Positions 1 through 8,714 of a stretch of DNA of 64,000 nucleotides are shown in pieces. A model generated the notes under the pieces. That model searched no databases, was not told where the DNA came from, and was given only the letters and a program-made list of their open reading frames with translations. The translations under genes were made by a program, and so were the position numbers. This DNA is from Roseivivax isoporae LMG 25204. GTDB lineage: Bacteria; Pseudomonadota; Alphaproteobacteria; Rhodobacterales; Rhodobacteraceae. The stretch spans positions 1 through 64,000 of the forward strand of contig NZ_JAME01000018.1 of assembly GCF_000521865.1 (NCBI RefSeq), given 5' to 3'. Every line of letters begins with the position of its first letter. Position 1 is the first letter of the stretch.

Positions 1-868
1 GCAGCCACGCGATGACCGCCAAGACGGCGAGCGCCGGCAGCACCGCCGCCCAGAGCCACGATCCGTCGAACCGCGCGATCTCGGGCAGCGCCACCGGCGG
101 CACGACCTGCCCCGCGTCGGGCAGCGGCGGCGACGTGAAGACCCCCGGGACGATCGCCACCGCCAGCGCCGCGACGGCGAGCCCCGCGCCGAGCGCCCCC
201 GCCACGGGCCGCGCGCGACGGGCCGCGGTGCGCGGCGCCTCCGGCATCGGCGCCGGGGACGGCGCGGCCACGCCCGGGAATGCCTCCGCCGCCTGCCGCG
301 CGCGCTCGGCCGCGAAGGCGCCGCGCACCCGTGCGAGCTGCGCCCCGTCGCGCACCACGATCCACAGCGTCGCGACCGGCAGGCCCAGCCTCAGCCATTC
401 CACCGCCGCCTCGAGAAGCGGCGGCATCACCGCCTCGGGCGGCCATCCGGCATCGCCCGTGGCCGGCACCGGCATCGCGACCACCTGGTCGCGCATGTCC
501 TCGAGAAAGGGAAAGAGCGCGCGGAAGAGTTGCCCCACCACCTGCGGCGGCGGCCCGATCCGCGCGGGCTCGAAACAGACGAGCCGCCCGAACCCTGCGC
601 CCGCGACCGGCTGCGACAGCCACGCGCCCGTCGTGGCCGTCAGGTCCCGCGCCTTGTCCCGCGCGAGCGCCGCGACCGACACGCCCTGCCGAACCAGCTG
701 GCCCACCAGCGAGCCGTCCGTGGGCATGTAATCCCCCGGCAGCGCCGAGATCACGAGAAGGTCGACCGCCTCGCCCGGGTCGATCCGGGCAAGGTCGCCC
801 AGCGCCAGCACCACCCGCCGCCGGACGCCGTCGCAGGTGACGCCGATCTCCTCCACCGGGCTGAACAT
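1..868 (-). CDS. Membrane protein with a macro-like N-terminal domain (C-terminus outside window)
   Basis: The frame opens at ATG 868 and runs off the left edge, so only the first 289 residues are visible. Residues 1-190 look like a divergent macro (ADP-ribose-binding) fold: an early hydrophobic strand with ALGDLARIDPGEAVDLLVIS (22-41) and a later PATGDAGWPPE (135-145), placed where macrodomains carry their glycine-rich phosphate loop, then a helix and a strand LWIVVRD. A Pro/Ala-rich linker (200-222) precedes two hydrophobic segments at about 222-244 and 271-289. The macro assignment is fold recognition by eye and could be wrong. The downstream peroxiredoxin is on the same strand 85 bases away, which leaves room for a separate promoter. 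No function is assigned. Confidence 0.6.
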   Translation of the reverse strand, partial: MFSPVEEIGVTCDGVRRRVVLALGDLARIDPGEAVDLLVISALPGDYMPTDGSLVGQLVRQGVSVAALARDKARDLTATTGAWLSQPVAGAGFGRLVCFEPARIGPPPQVVGQLFRALFPFLEDMRDQVVAMPVPATGDAGWPPEAVMPPLLEAAVEWLRLGLPVATLWIVVRDGAQLARVRGAFAAERARQAAEAFPGVAAPSPAPMPEAPRTAARRARPVAGALGAGLAVAALAVAIVPGVFTSPPLPDAGQVVPPVALPEIARFDGSWLWAAVLPALAVLAVIAWL

Positions 869-953
869 CCGACCCCCGTCCTGTCCCGCGCATCGCGCGC
901 GAGCATAGCAGAGGGCGGCGCCCGGCCGGAGGGGGCTTTTCCCGGTCCGGGCC

Positions 954-1442
954 TCAGAGCGTCGCGAGCATCGCCTCGCCGCCCGACACCTCGCAGACGC
1001 CCGGGCCTTCCTCGACGTGCAGCGTCTTCACGACGCCGTCCTCGACCAGCATCGCGTAGCGGCGCGAGCGGTTGACGAAGCCCACCGGCGGCGCCGAGAA
1101 TGCCATGCCGATCGCCTGCGTGAACGCGGACTCGGCATCGGCCAGCATGACGATGCCCGCCTCCAGCGCGCCGGTCTCCTTGCCCCAGGCCTGCATCACG
1201 AAGGGGTCGTTCACCGACACGCAGACGATGTCGTCCACGCCCTTCTCGTCGAAGGCGTCCTTGGTGCGGATGAAACTCGGCACGTGCGCCGTGGTGCAGG
1301 TGCCGGTATAGGCGCCCGGCAGGCCGAAGATCACGACCCGGCGCCCGCTCACCAGCGCGTCGAGGTCCACCGTCTCGGGGCCGTCCTCGCCGATCCTGAG
1401 AAACGTCGCCCCGGGCAGCTTGTCGCCTTCCGAAATCGCCAT
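954..1442 (-). CDS. Peroxiredoxin, Prx5/AhpE-like thiol peroxidase
   Basis: 162-residue cytosolic thiol peroxidase that should reduce hydrogen peroxide and alkyl hydroperoxides. The signature PGAYTGTCTTAHVPSF (42-57) places the peroxidatic cysteine at C49, with the usual proline and threonine before it. A cysteine at C150, near the end, sits where Prx5 enzymes carry the resolving cysteine, so an atypical 2-Cys mechanism is likely. The thioredoxin-fold strand VVIFGLPG precedes the active site. Length is normal for the family. The start at ATG 1442 is chosen because the protein aligns from MAISEGDKLPG; the same frame stays open far upstream only because of GC bias. It is divergent from the ferredoxin reductase gene, with 90 bases between their starts. 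Confidence 0.93.
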   Translation of the reverse strand: MAISEGDKLPGATFLRIGEDGPETVDLDALVSGRRVVIFGLPGAYTGTCTTAHVPSFIRTKDAFDEKGVDDIVCVSVNDPFVMQAWGKETGALEAGIVMLADAESAFTQAIGMAFSAPPVGFVNRSRRYAMLVEDGVVKTLHVEEGPGVCEVSGGEAMLATL

Positions 1443-1532
1443 GTCGCCGTTCCTTTCGATGAATTGCCATTTCCGCGCCCAGACATGTAGGGTCTCCCGG
1501 CGGAAAGCAATCGACATGTGGCGGAGACGGCG

Positions 1533-2759
1533 ATGGACGATGTGGTGGTGATCGGCGCAGGCCAGGCCGGGGCATCGCTGGTGGCGCGACTGCGGGCAAG
1601 GGGCTATGCCGGCCGGCTCACGCTCGTCGGCGCCGAGCCCGTCCCGCCCTACCAGCGCCCGCCGCTGTCCAAGGCCTACCTCCTCGGCGAGATGACCGCC
1701 GAGCGGCTCTACCTGCGCCCCGAGAGCTTCTATGCCGAGCAGGACATCGCGCTCCGGACCGGCGCGCCCGCCACCGCCATCGACCGCGCGGCGCGCACGG
1801 TCACCGTGGGCGGCGAGGCGCTGCGCTACGACGCGCTCGCGCTCACGACCGGGTCGGTGCCGCGCCGCCTGCCCGCGGCCATGGGCGGGCATCTCGACGG
1901 CGTGGTGACCGTGCGCAGCCTCGCCGACGTCGACGCCATGGCGCACCGCTTCGGCCCGGGCGCCCGCGTGCTCGTGGTGGGCGGCGGCTATATCGGGCTC
2001 GAGGCGGCGGCGGTCGCGGCCAAGCGCGGCCTCGCGGTCACGCTGGTCGAGGCCGCGCCGCGCATCCTCGGCCGGGTCGCGGCACCCCAGACGGCCGACT
2101 ATTTCCGCGCGCTCCACCGCGCCCACGGCGTCGACATCCGCGAGGGCACGGGCCTCGACCGGCTCGAGGGCGACGGCGCGGGCCGGGTGCACACGGCGCG
2201 CCTCGCCGACGGGACCGACCTGCCCGTCGACTTCGTCGTCGTGGGCGTGGGCATCGCGCCCGACACGGCACTGGCAGAACAGGCGGGGCTCGAGATCGAC
2301 AACGGCATCGCCACCGATGCGTCGGGCCGCACCTCCGACCCGGCGATCTGGGCGGCGGGCGACTGCGCGTCCTTCCCGCACGCGGACGGACGGCTCCGGC
2401 TCGAAAGCGTGGGCAACGCCATCGACATGGCCGAACGGGTCGCCGACAACATGCTGGGCACCCCCGCGCCCTACCTGCCGAAGCCGTGGTTCTGGTCCGA
2501 CCAGTATGCCTGCAAGCTGCAGATCGCGGGCCTCTCGGCGGGCCACGACCGCGTGGTGACCCGTGGCGACGGCCGGGGCGAGGACGCGGGCGCGGTGTCG
2601 TTCTGGTATTTCCGCGACGGCAGGCTCATCGCCATCGACGCCATGAACGATCCCCGTGCCTACATGGTGGGCAAGCGGCTGATCGAGGCGGGCGCGACGC
2701 CCGATCCCGGCGCGGTGGCCGACCCGGCCACCGATCTCAAGGCGCTCCTGAAGGGCTGA
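1533..2759 (+). CDS. FAD-dependent ferredoxin reductase (rhodocoxin/putidaredoxin reductase type)
   Basis: 408-residue flavoprotein that passes electrons from NAD(P)H to a small iron-sulfur ferredoxin, usually for a cytochrome P450 or dioxygenase. An N-terminal FAD-binding GAGQAG is at residues 8-13, a second dinucleotide motif GGGYIG (about 150-155) binds NAD(P)H, and the late FAD motif WAAGDCA (about 275-285) is present, followed by the C-terminal reductase domain. ATG 1533 is preferred over the in-frame GTG at 1518 because GGAG lies 7 bases before it and the protein then begins directly with MDDVVVIGAG. No ferredoxin or P450 gene is adjacent, so the electron acceptor is unknown. Six bases separate it from rsmD, suggesting co-transcription. 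Confidence 0.88.
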   Translation: MDDVVVIGAGQAGASLVARLRARGYAGRLTLVGAEPVPPYQRPPLSKAYLLGEMTAERLYLRPESFYAEQDIALRTGAPATAIDRAARTVTVGGEALRYDALALTTGSVPRRLPAAMGGHLDGVVTVRSLADVDAMAHRFGPGARVLVVGGGYIGLEAAAVAAKRGLAVTLVEAAPRILGRVAAPQTADYFRALHRAHGVDIREGTGLDRLEGDGAGRVHTARLADGTDLPVDFVVVGVGIAPDTALAEQAGLEIDNGIATDASGRTSDPAIWAAGDCASFPHADGRLRLESVGNAIDMAERVADNMLGTPAPYLPKPWFWSDQYACKLQIAGLSAGHDRVVTRGDGRGEDAGAVSFWYFRDGRLIAIDAMNDPRAYMVGKRLIEAGATPDPGAVADPATDLKALLKG

Positions 2760-2765
2760 GCGGAC

Positions 2766-3326
2766 ATGCGGATCGTCGCCGGACGCCATCGCGGCCGCCC
2801 CCTGACGCCCCTCGGCAAGGGCGACCCGGCGGCGCATCTGCGCCCCACCACCGACCGCGTGCGCGAAAGTCTCTTCTCGGTGCTCTCGGGCGGCCGCTTC
2901 GGCGACCCGATCGCGGGTGCGCAGGTGCTCGACCTCTTCGCCGGGACCGGCGCGCTCGGGCTCGAGGCGCTGTCGCGCGGCGCGGACCACGTGACCTTCG
3001 TGGAAAGCGGCCGGCGCGCGCTGACGCTGCTGCGCGCCAACGTGACGCTCCTCGGCGCGGACGCGGAGACCGCGATCCTGCCGCGCGACGCGACGCGCCT
3101 GCCGCCCGCCACCGGGCGCCCGGCCGACCTCGTCTTCCTCGATCCGCCCTACGGCGCGGGGCTCGGCGGCCGCGCGCTCGAGACGGCCCGCGCGGGCGGC
3201 TGGATCGCCGCGGACGCCCTCGTCGTGTGGGAGGAGAACGCGCCGCAAACCCCGCCCGAGGGCTTCGCGCTCCTCGAGCAGCGCCGCTACGGCGACACCC
3301 ATGTCACGCTGCTGGCGCCCGCCTGA
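2766..3326 (+). CDS. rsmD: 16S rRNA (guanine966-N2)-methyltransferase RsmD
   Basis: 186 residues, the normal RsmD length. It methylates N2 of G966 in 16S rRNA using S-adenosylmethionine. The Rossmann methyltransferase motif DLFAGTGALGLEAL (57-70) binds SAM, and the catalytic DPPYG sits at 126-130, as expected for an N6/N2 amino-methyltransferase. The family-typical N-terminus MRIVAGRHRGR with RPTTDRVRESLF (27-38) is intact. It follows the ferredoxin reductase by 6 bases. It converges on rsmB, another 16S rRNA methyltransferase gene, with only 6 bases between the stop codons. Confidence 0.95.
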   Translation: MRIVAGRHRGRPLTPLGKGDPAAHLRPTTDRVRESLFSVLSGGRFGDPIAGAQVLDLFAGTGALGLEALSRGADHVTFVESGRRALTLLRANVTLLGADAETAILPRDATRLPPATGRPADLVFLDPPYGAGLGGRALETARAGGWIAADALVVWEENAPQTPPEGFALLEQRRYGDTHVTLLAPA

Positions 3327-3332
3327 CCCGCC

Positions 3333-4679
3333 TCAGCCCGGCACACGCAGGCAGGCCATGTAGAATCCGTCCATGCCGCCGGCCGCGGCCCAGCGGTCGG
3401 GCCGGAGCCTGAGCCCCCCGGTCGCGTTCCGCCACGCGGGGTCCGCGCCCTCGGGCAGCACGTCCTCGACCACGAGGCCGGGATGGCGCGCCAGCGCCTC
3501 CTCCACCTGCACCTCGCCCTCGTCGGGGATCAGCGAACAGGTGCAGAAGACGAGCCGCCCGCCCGGCGCCACGCGCGCGAGCGCCGCGTCGATCATCTGC
3601 GCCTGCAGCGCGATCAGTTCGGAAATGCCCTCGCCCTGCCGTGCATGCGGCAGGTCCGGATGCCGCCGGATGGTGCCCGTGGCCGAACAGGGCGCATCGA
3701 GCAGCACCGCATCGAACGGCCCGCCCTCGTAGGTCAGCGCGTCGGCCACCACGATCTCGGCGGCGAGGCCCGTCCGCGCGAGGTTCTCCTCGAGCCGCGC
3801 CATGCGCCCGGCCGACGCGTCGAGCGCGGTCACCCGCGCGCCGCCCGCGGCGAGCTGCAGGGTCTTGCCCCCGGGCGCCGCGCAGAGGTCGAGCACATCG
3901 AGCCCCCCGACGTCGCCCAGCATGCGCACCGGCCACGCGGCGGCGGCGTCCTGCACCCACCAGGCGCCCTCGTCGTAGCCTTCGAGCGCCGACACCTGGC
4001 CCTGCGTGGCAAGCCGCACGCTGCCTCCGGGCAGCACCGTGCCGCCGAGCCGCGCGGCCCAGCCCGCGGCGTCGTCCTTCACGCTCAGGTCGAGCGGCGC
4101 GCCGGCCAGGTGCGCGCGCTCCATGGCCGCCACGTCCGCCCGGCCCCAGGCGGCCACCAGCGGCGCGCGCAGCCAGCCCGGCAGCTTCGGCACCGGCAGG
4201 GCGTCGAGGTCGGGCGCCGCCTCCGCCACCTGCCGCAGCACGGCATTGGCGAGGCCGCGGAATCCTTCGGTCTTCTTGGAGGCGGCCACGATTGCCACCG
4301 CGTCGTTGACCACGCCGTGCGCCGCGCCGCCGCGGGCGATCTCCAGCGTGGCGAGCCGCAGGGCGTTGCGCACCCGGAGCGGCGGCGCCTTGCGCAGGAA
4401 CGGGGCCAGCACCGCGTCCGCGCGCGGCAGCTCGCGCAGGACCGAGGTGGCCAGCCGCTGCGCCGCCGCGCGGTCCTCGGGCGCAAGCGCCGCGACACGC
4501 GGTCCCGCCAGCGCCTCGGACAGGAGCCGTCCCTCGCCCAGCACCTGCCCCAGGAGGTCGATCGCCGCGCGGCGCGCCGGAGACGGCCCGTCGCCCCGGG
4601 CCTGCGGCGCGGGCGCGGCGCGCGGATCGCGGCGCGTGGCGGCGCGGGGGCTCTTGTCGGACGGGCGGGGGCGGCGCAT
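3333..4679 (-). CDS. rsmB: 16S rRNA (cytosine967-C5)-methyltransferase RsmB
   Basis: 448 residues. The N-terminal part (about 30-170) is a NusB-like RNA-binding domain (RRAAIDLLGQVL). The C-terminal half is the m5C methyltransferase domain: SAM motif DLCAAPGGKT, the DAPCSATGTIRRHPD segment carrying one active cysteine and VFCTCSL carrying the second. The two-cysteine arrangement is diagnostic of RsmB/NOL1/NOP2 enzymes. The start at ATG 4679 (MRRPRPSDK) was chosen because the sequence upstream is low-complexity Arg/Pro read-through with no family similarity. It is divergent from the small SDHAF4-like gene, with about 106 bases between starts. Confidence 0.93.
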   Translation of the reverse strand: MRRPRPSDKSPRAATRRDPRAAPAPQARGDGPSPARRAAIDLLGQVLGEGRLLSEALAGPRVAALAPEDRAAAQRLATSVLRELPRADAVLAPFLRKAPPLRVRNALRLATLEIARGGAAHGVVNDAVAIVAASKKTEGFRGLANAVLRQVAEAAPDLDALPVPKLPGWLRAPLVAAWGRADVAAMERAHLAGAPLDLSVKDDAAGWAARLGGTVLPGGSVRLATQGQVSALEGYDEGAWWVQDAAAAWPVRMLGDVGGLDVLDLCAAPGGKTLQLAAGGARVTALDASAGRMARLEENLARTGLAAEIVVADALTYEGGPFDAVLLDAPCSATGTIRRHPDLPHARQGEGISELIALQAQMIDAALARVAPGGRLVFCTCSLIPDEGEVQVEEALARHPGLVVEDVLPEGADPAWRNATGGLRLRPDRWAAAGGMDGFYMACLRVPG

Positions 4680-4785
4680 GGGCGGGGTCACTCCGGAGGG
4701 TCGCGCGGGGACCCGGCGGGCGGCGCCGTCTTGTCCCGCGGGGCGCCGCGCGTATATCAGGGGGGTCGAGCGAAGGAAAGCGACC

Positions 4786-4980
4786 ATGACCGACGCAGAA
4801 CGCCCCCGCGACCTGCCCCCCGCCGCCCAGCGCGCGCTGGCCGAGGCCGAGGAACGCCGCCGCGCCGCGGAGGCGGCCGAGGCCGCGCATCCGCGCCCCG
4901 TGGAACTCGGCGGCCGCAAGGGCCCCGAACCCGTCCGCTACGGCGACTGGGAACGCAAGGGCCTCGCCATCGACTTCTGA
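4786..4980 (+). CDS. DUF1674 / SDHAF4-like succinate dehydrogenase assembly factor
   Basis: Small 64-residue protein. The C-terminal signature GPEPVRYGDWERKGLAIDF (46-64) is the hallmark of the DUF1674/SDHAF4 family. In mitochondria that family binds flavinated SdhA and helps its assembly into succinate dehydrogenase. The N-terminal half is a charged Ala/Glu/Arg helix, as is common in bacterial homologues. The start is ATG 4786, with an AAGGAAAG stretch 6-13 bases upstream. No sdh gene is nearby, so the role is inferred from the motif alone. Its stop lies 13 bases before the convergent small secreted protein gene. Confidence 0.85.
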   Translation: MTDAERPRDLPPAAQRALAEAEERRRAAEAAEAAHPRPVELGGRKGPEPVRYGDWERKGLAIDF

Positions 4981-4993
4981 GGCGCCCGGCCGG

Positions 4994-5359
4994 TCAGTCC
5001 AGCCGGAACCCCGCCGACTGGCCCGAGCCGCGGTCCGAGGTGAACCGAACCCGGTCGCCGTCCGCCGTCACCAGCTGGCAATTGTAGCCGAGATCGTCGC
5101 CGCCCCAGTTCAGGTCCCGGCAGAAATAGCCGTCCTGCCATGTCCACTGGCCGGTCACGTCCCAGCCCGCGCCGGTCCCGCTGATCGCGCCGTCCTCGGT
5201 GACGGACAGACTCACCAGCGGGCGCGTCAGCGTCTTTCCCACCACGAGGTCCACGAAATCGCCCCGGTCCGTCACCGGCGCGAAATCGGCCGCGGCGATG
5301 CCCGCGGCCAGCGACAGCGGCGCCGCGAGGGCGGCCGCAGCAAGAAACGTCCCGTTCAC
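4994..5359 (-). CDS. Small secreted protein of unknown function
   Basis: 121 residues if started at GTG 5359, which has AGGAGA 8 bases upstream; an upstream ATG at 5386 is possible but lacks such a site. Residues 1-26 form a clean signal peptide (NGTFLAAAALAAPLSLAAG, then AAA before the mature D). The mature part is a compact, aromatic- and Gly-rich beta domain with two cysteines (FCRD and YNCQ) that could form a disulfide. A segment reads GTGAGWDVTGQWTWQDGYF. I do not recognise a family. It is likely periplasmic. It lies downstream of dapB on the same strand. Confidence 0.75.
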   Translation of the reverse strand: MNGTFLAAAALAAPLSLAAGIAAADFAPVTDRGDFVDLVVGKTLTRPLVSLSVTEDGAISGTGAGWDVTGQWTWQDGYFCRDLNWGGDDLGYNCQLVTADGDRVRFTSDRGSGQSAGFRLD

Positions 5360-5445
5360 AGGTCCGGTCTCCTCATGCCGTTGCATGTGAGGAGATACGG
5401 AGCGGCACCCGGTTCCGGTTCACCGCTCACGCAAGCGTGACGGGC

Positions 5446-6255
5446 TCAGAGGCCCAGCACGTCGGTCATGTCGTAGCGCCCGGGCGCCTTCCCGATGCCC
5501 CAGAGCACCGCGCGCAGCGCGCCGCGAGCAAAGATGCCCCGGTCGGTTGCCATGTGGCGCAGCACCACCCGCTCGCCCGGCCCGGCGAACAGCACGTCGT
5601 GCTCGCCCACGATGTCGCCGCCGCGGATCGCCGAGAACCCGATGGCACCCGGCTTGCGCGCGCCGGTGATGCCGTCGCGCCCGCGCTCGGCCACGTCCGA
5701 CAGGCGCACCCCGTGCCCCTCCGCCGCGGCCTCGCCCAGCATGAGCGCGGTGCCCGACGGTGCGTCGACCTTGCGGCCGTGATGTGCCTCGACCACCTCC
5801 ACGTCCCAGTCGGGGCCGAGCGCCGCGGCCACCTGCCGCGTGATCTGCACCAGCAGGTTCACCCCGAGGCTCATGTTGCCCGCCCGGATCTGCACCGACC
5901 CCGTGCCGGCGCTCCCGAGCTCGTCGAGCTCCGCGTCGGAAAATCCGGTCGTGCCGATCACGTGCACCGCGCCCGCGGCACCCGCGGCGCGGGCAAAGGC
6001 GATGGTCGCCGCCGGCGCGGTGAAGTCCACCACCGCCGCCGCGCCCTCGAGCGCCGCGCCGAGATCCGACCCGACGATCACGCCATTCTCCGTCCCGCCC
6101 AGCATCAGGCCCAGATCCTGCCCGATCCAGTCGTGGCCCGGCCGCTCCAGCGCGCCGGCAAGCCGCAGCCGGTCCGACGCGGCGATCTCCTGCACCAGCA
6201 TCCGGCCCATGCGGCCGGACACTCCCGTGACCACGACACCCGGTTCCGCTTCCAT
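5446..6255 (-). CDS. dapB: 4-hydroxy-tetrahydrodipicolinate reductase DapB
   Basis: 269 residues, the standard length. It reduces 4-hydroxy-tetrahydrodipicolinate with NAD(P)H in the lysine/diaminopimelate pathway. The nucleotide-binding GVSGRMGRM (about 12-20), the mid-protein [10 protein letters not shown] and the catalytic [16 protein letters not shown], with its paired histidines and lysine, are all intact. The start at ATG 6255 (MEAEPGVVV) is chosen because a GAGGGAG ribosome site lies just upstream. It is divergent from rbfA across 86 bases, which must hold both promoters. Confidence 0.96.
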   Translation of the reverse strand: MEAEPGVVVTGVSGRMGRMLVQEIAASDRLRLAGALERPGHDWIGQDLGLMLGGTENGVIVGSDLGAALEGAAAVVDFTAPAATIAFARAAGAAGAVHVIGTTGFSDAELDELGSAGTGSVQIRAGNMSLGVNLLVQITRQVAAALGPDWDVEVVEAHHGRKVDAPSGTALMLGEAAAEGHGVRLSDVAERGRDGITGARKPGAIGFSAIRGGDIVGEHDVLFAGPGERVVLRHMATDRGIFARGALRAVLWGIGKAPGRYDMTDVLGL

Positions 6256-6341
6256 GACCCGCACTCCCTCTTTCGCGCAGGCTTCCCTTACAGCGCGACC
6301 CGTCGCTTGGCAAAGCACCGCGCCTCGCCTAAGTGGGAGGG

Positions 6342-6737
6342 ATGGGCAGGAACCGATTCAACCAGGGCGACGGCCCGACCCAGCGCCAGCTCCGCGTCGG
6401 CGAACTGATCCGCCGCACGCTGTCGGACGTGCTGATGCGCGGCGATCTGCACGACCCCGACCTCGCGGGCGTCTCGATCACCGTGGGCGAGGTGCGCGTG
6501 TCGCCCGACCTCAAGGTGGCCACGGCCTATGTCGTGCCGCTCGGCGGCAAGGGGCAGGACGAGGTGGTTAAGCTCCTCGCCCGCAACAAGGCCGAGCTGC
6601 GCCGCATGGTGTCCAAGGAGCTGACGCTCAAGTTCGCGCCCGACCTGCGCTTCCGCGTGGACGAGACGTTCGACCGGCTGGACGAGGCGCGCCGCCTCTT
6701 CTCGTCGGAAAACGTGCGCCGCGACCTCGACGACTGA
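6342..6737 (+). CDS. rbfA: 30S ribosome-binding factor RbfA
   Basis: 131 residues. RbfA is a KH-fold protein needed for late maturation of the 30S subunit and 16S rRNA 5' processing. The family pattern is clear: [17 protein letters not shown] near the N-terminus, then [20 protein letters not shown] and a C-terminal [21 protein letters not shown] 6342 gives the family-typical start [13 protein letters not shown] at 6333 is an alternative, and the GGGAGG run sits unusually close to the ATG. It is followed by a NAGPA-domain gene after 7 bases. Confidence 0.94.
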   Translation: MGRNRFNQGDGPTQRQLRVGELIRRTLSDVLMRGDLHDPDLAGVSITVGEVRVSPDLKVATAYVVPLGGKGQDEVVKLLARNKAELRRMVSKELTLKFAPDLRFRVDETFDRLDEARRLFSSENVRRDLDD

Positions 6738-6744
6738 GGCCCCC

Positions 6745-7494
6745 ATGCGCCGCCTCTCCGCCCTCGCCGCCGCGACGCTCGCGGCGCTCCTCGGACCTTC
6801 CGCGGCGGACGCGCTCGAATGCGGCACCGCCGACCACGCCGGCACGACCTACACGGTCTGCCGCGTGGACCTCGCCACCGACGACCTGCGGCTCTTCCTC
6901 TACCGCCCGGACGGCGCGCCCTGGGGCCAGTTCACCACGCTCGACGCTGCCCTGGCCGAGGACGGCAAGCGGCTCGCCTTCGCCATGAACGCGGGCATGT
7001 ACCATTCCGACCGCCGGCCCGTCGGCCTCTATGTCGAGGACGGCGAAAAGGCCGCCTCGATCGTGCCGAATCCCGGCCCCGGCAATTTCGGCCTCGTGCC
7101 GAACGGCGTCTTCTGCTTCGGCGAGGGCAACGCGCGCGTGATAGAGACGCGGCGCTTCATCGACGAGGCGCCCGCCTGCCGCTACGCCACCCAGTCGGGC
7201 CCGATGCTGGTGATCGACGGCGACCTGCATCCGCGGTTCCTGACCGACAGCACGTCGCGCTACATCCGCAACGGCGTCGGCACCACCGGCGACGGCACGA
7301 CCGCGATCTTCGCCATCTCCGAAAGCCCGGTCACCTTCCACGAGTTCGGCACGCTCTTCCGCGACGTGCTCGGAACCGACCAGGCGCTGTTCCTCGACGG
7401 CAACATCTCGCGCCTGCACGCACCTGCCCAGGGGCGGTCGGATTTCGGCCGCACGCTTGGTCCGATCGTGGGCGTCGTGGCGCCCAGGGACTGA
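6745..7494 (+). CDS. Exported phosphodiester glycosidase (NAGPA/DUF2233) family protein
   Basis: 249 residues with an N-terminal signal peptide (MRRLSALAAATLAALLGPSAADA). The mature protein matches the NAGPA/DUF2233 family: AFAMNAGMYH, GNFGLVPNGVF, YATQSGPMLVIDG, SRYIRNGVGTTGDG and LFLDGNISRLH are its conserved blocks. Family members cleave phosphodiester-linked sugars, for example uncovering mannose-6-phosphate in animals or acting on cell-wall glycans in bacteria. The bacterial substrate here cannot be told from the sequence. It sits 7 bases after rbfA, so it is probably co-transcribed, but the two roles seem unrelated. Confidence 0.88.
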   Translation: MRRLSALAAATLAALLGPSAADALECGTADHAGTTYTVCRVDLATDDLRLFLYRPDGAPWGQFTTLDAALAEDGKRLAFAMNAGMYHSDRRPVGLYVEDGEKAASIVPNPGPGNFGLVPNGVFCFGEGNARVIETRRFIDEAPACRYATQSGPMLVIDGDLHPRFLTDSTSRYIRNGVGTTGDGTTAIFAISESPVTFHEFGTLFRDVLGTDQALFLDGNISRLHAPAQGRSDFGRTLGPIVGVVAPRD

Positions 7495-7618
7495 ACACCG
7501 CACCCTCCGCGGGCCCGAATCCCTTCCCATGCCGCGCAGCCCGTGGCTATCCTGTGACCGCCGCGCCCGGCCCCTCCGGTTTTTCGCGGCATCCAGTTTT
7601 TCAGGGGAGGACATCGCT

Positions 7619-8707
7619 TTGGACGAGAAACTCATTTTCGCGGGCGTGGGCGGCGCGGTCATCGGCGTCGTCATCGGCATCGTGGCGGGCGGCGGCACGC
7701 CGGACCTGACCGAGATCCGCGGCGCCATGGCCGAGGCGGTCGCGCCGGCGTCCGAGGAAAGCGCGGCGCTCTCGGGCCGCGTGGGCGGTCTCGAGGAAAC
7801 GCTGGCGGGTCTCTCCGAACGCCTCTCGGGCATCGAGACGCAGCTCTCCGAGGCGCCCGACCCCGCGGAGGGTCTCGCGCCCCTGCAGGAGGAGGTCTCG
7901 GGCCTGCGCAGCAGCATGGAGGAGGAGCTCGCCACCCTGCGCGGCGCCCTGCAGGAGGGGCTCTCGGCCGCCGCCGACGCACAGGCGGGCCTGCAGGAGA
8001 GCCTCTCGGGCCTCGGCGAGGGGCTCGGCTCGCTCTCCACCGCGCTCTCGGCCATGGGCCCGGGCGGCGGTGCGGGCGGCGACGCCGCGTCCGGCGGGGG
8101 TGGCGATGCCTCCGCGCCGGCCCCGGAGGGGTCCGGCTCTGACGCCGCGAGCTCGGACGACGCGGCCTCCGGCGAGGACGGGGCCACGGAGGAGGCCGCC
8201 GCCGAGCCCAGCCCCGAACCCGCGCCCGAAACCGGCGACGAGCTTTCGCCCGGCATGACCGCGATCTTCGCCGACGGCGCGGTGCGCGTCTTCGTCTCGC
8301 GCATCGACACCGAAACCGGCACCGCGCGTCTCATCATGAACGGCGCGCCCGCGGTGCTGCCCGCCAACGCCAAGCGCATCGTCGCGGGCGACGGCGAGCC
8401 CTGCCTCGTCCGCCTCGACGGCGTGAACGAGTCGGGCGCGCAGATCTCGGCCATGTGCGGCGCCGACATCCCCGAACCCGAGGGCGTCGGCATGGGCGAG
8501 ACCGCGATGCTGGGCGATGGCGCCGCGCGCGTCTTCGTCTCGGGTGTCAGCGCCGACGGCCTGACCGCCCGCGTCGCGGTGAACGGCATCTCGCCCCAGC
8601 AGGTGCGCGTGGGCGAAAGCGTGCCCGCCGGAACCGAGGGCTGCACCGTCTCCGTCGACGACATCGACCGCGGCCACGTGACCTTCGGCTACGCCTGCGG
8701 CGACTGA
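7619..8707 (+). CDS. Membrane-anchored coiled-coil protein with two tandem C-terminal repeat domains
   Basis: 362 residues when started at TTG 7619, which has GGGGAGG 8 bases upstream. Residues 5-25 (LIFAGVGGAVIGVVIGIVAG) form one membrane helix. About 35-145 is a heptad-like Glu/Leu/Ser coiled coil with repeated ETLAGLSERLSGIE-type segments. About 150-215 is a low-complexity Gly/Ala/Ser/Glu/Pro linker. The C-terminus holds two copies of a roughly 65-residue beta module: AIFADGAVRVFVSRIDTETG...GEPCLVRLDG and AMLGDGAARVFVSGVSADGL...TEGCTVSVDD, each with a pair of cysteines. I do not recognise the family. The layout suggests an inner-membrane anchor presenting a disulfide-bonded periplasmic module. 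Confidence 0.8.
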   Translation: MDEKLIFAGVGGAVIGVVIGIVAGGGTPDLTEIRGAMAEAVAPASEESAALSGRVGGLEETLAGLSERLSGIETQLSEAPDPAEGLAPLQEEVSGLRSSMEEELATLRGALQEGLSAAADAQAGLQESLSGLGEGLGSLSTALSAMGPGGGAGGDAASGGGGDASAPAPEGSGSDAASSDDAASGEDGATEEAAAEPSPEPAPETGDELSPGMTAIFADGAVRVFVSRIDTETGTARLIMNGAPAVLPANAKRIVAGDGEPCLVRLDGVNESGAQISAMCGADIPEPEGVGMGETAMLGDGAARVFVSGVSADGLTARVAVNGISPQQVRVGESVPAGTEGCTVSVDDIDRGHVTFGYACGD

Positions 8708-8714
8708 CCCCGGC

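Noticed and set aside
12..731. Plus-strand frame of 239 residues at the left edge
   Set aside because: Low-complexity Thr/Ala/Ser product. The minus strand here encodes a protein with coherent hydrophobic strands and membrane helices.
1443..3302. Long open frame on the minus strand extending the peroxiredoxin upstream to a 782-residue product
   Set aside because: It runs antisense through the ferredoxin reductase and rsmD, is Arg/Ala/Gly/Pro-rich without any domain, and results from GC bias. The peroxiredoxin aligns from ATG 1442.
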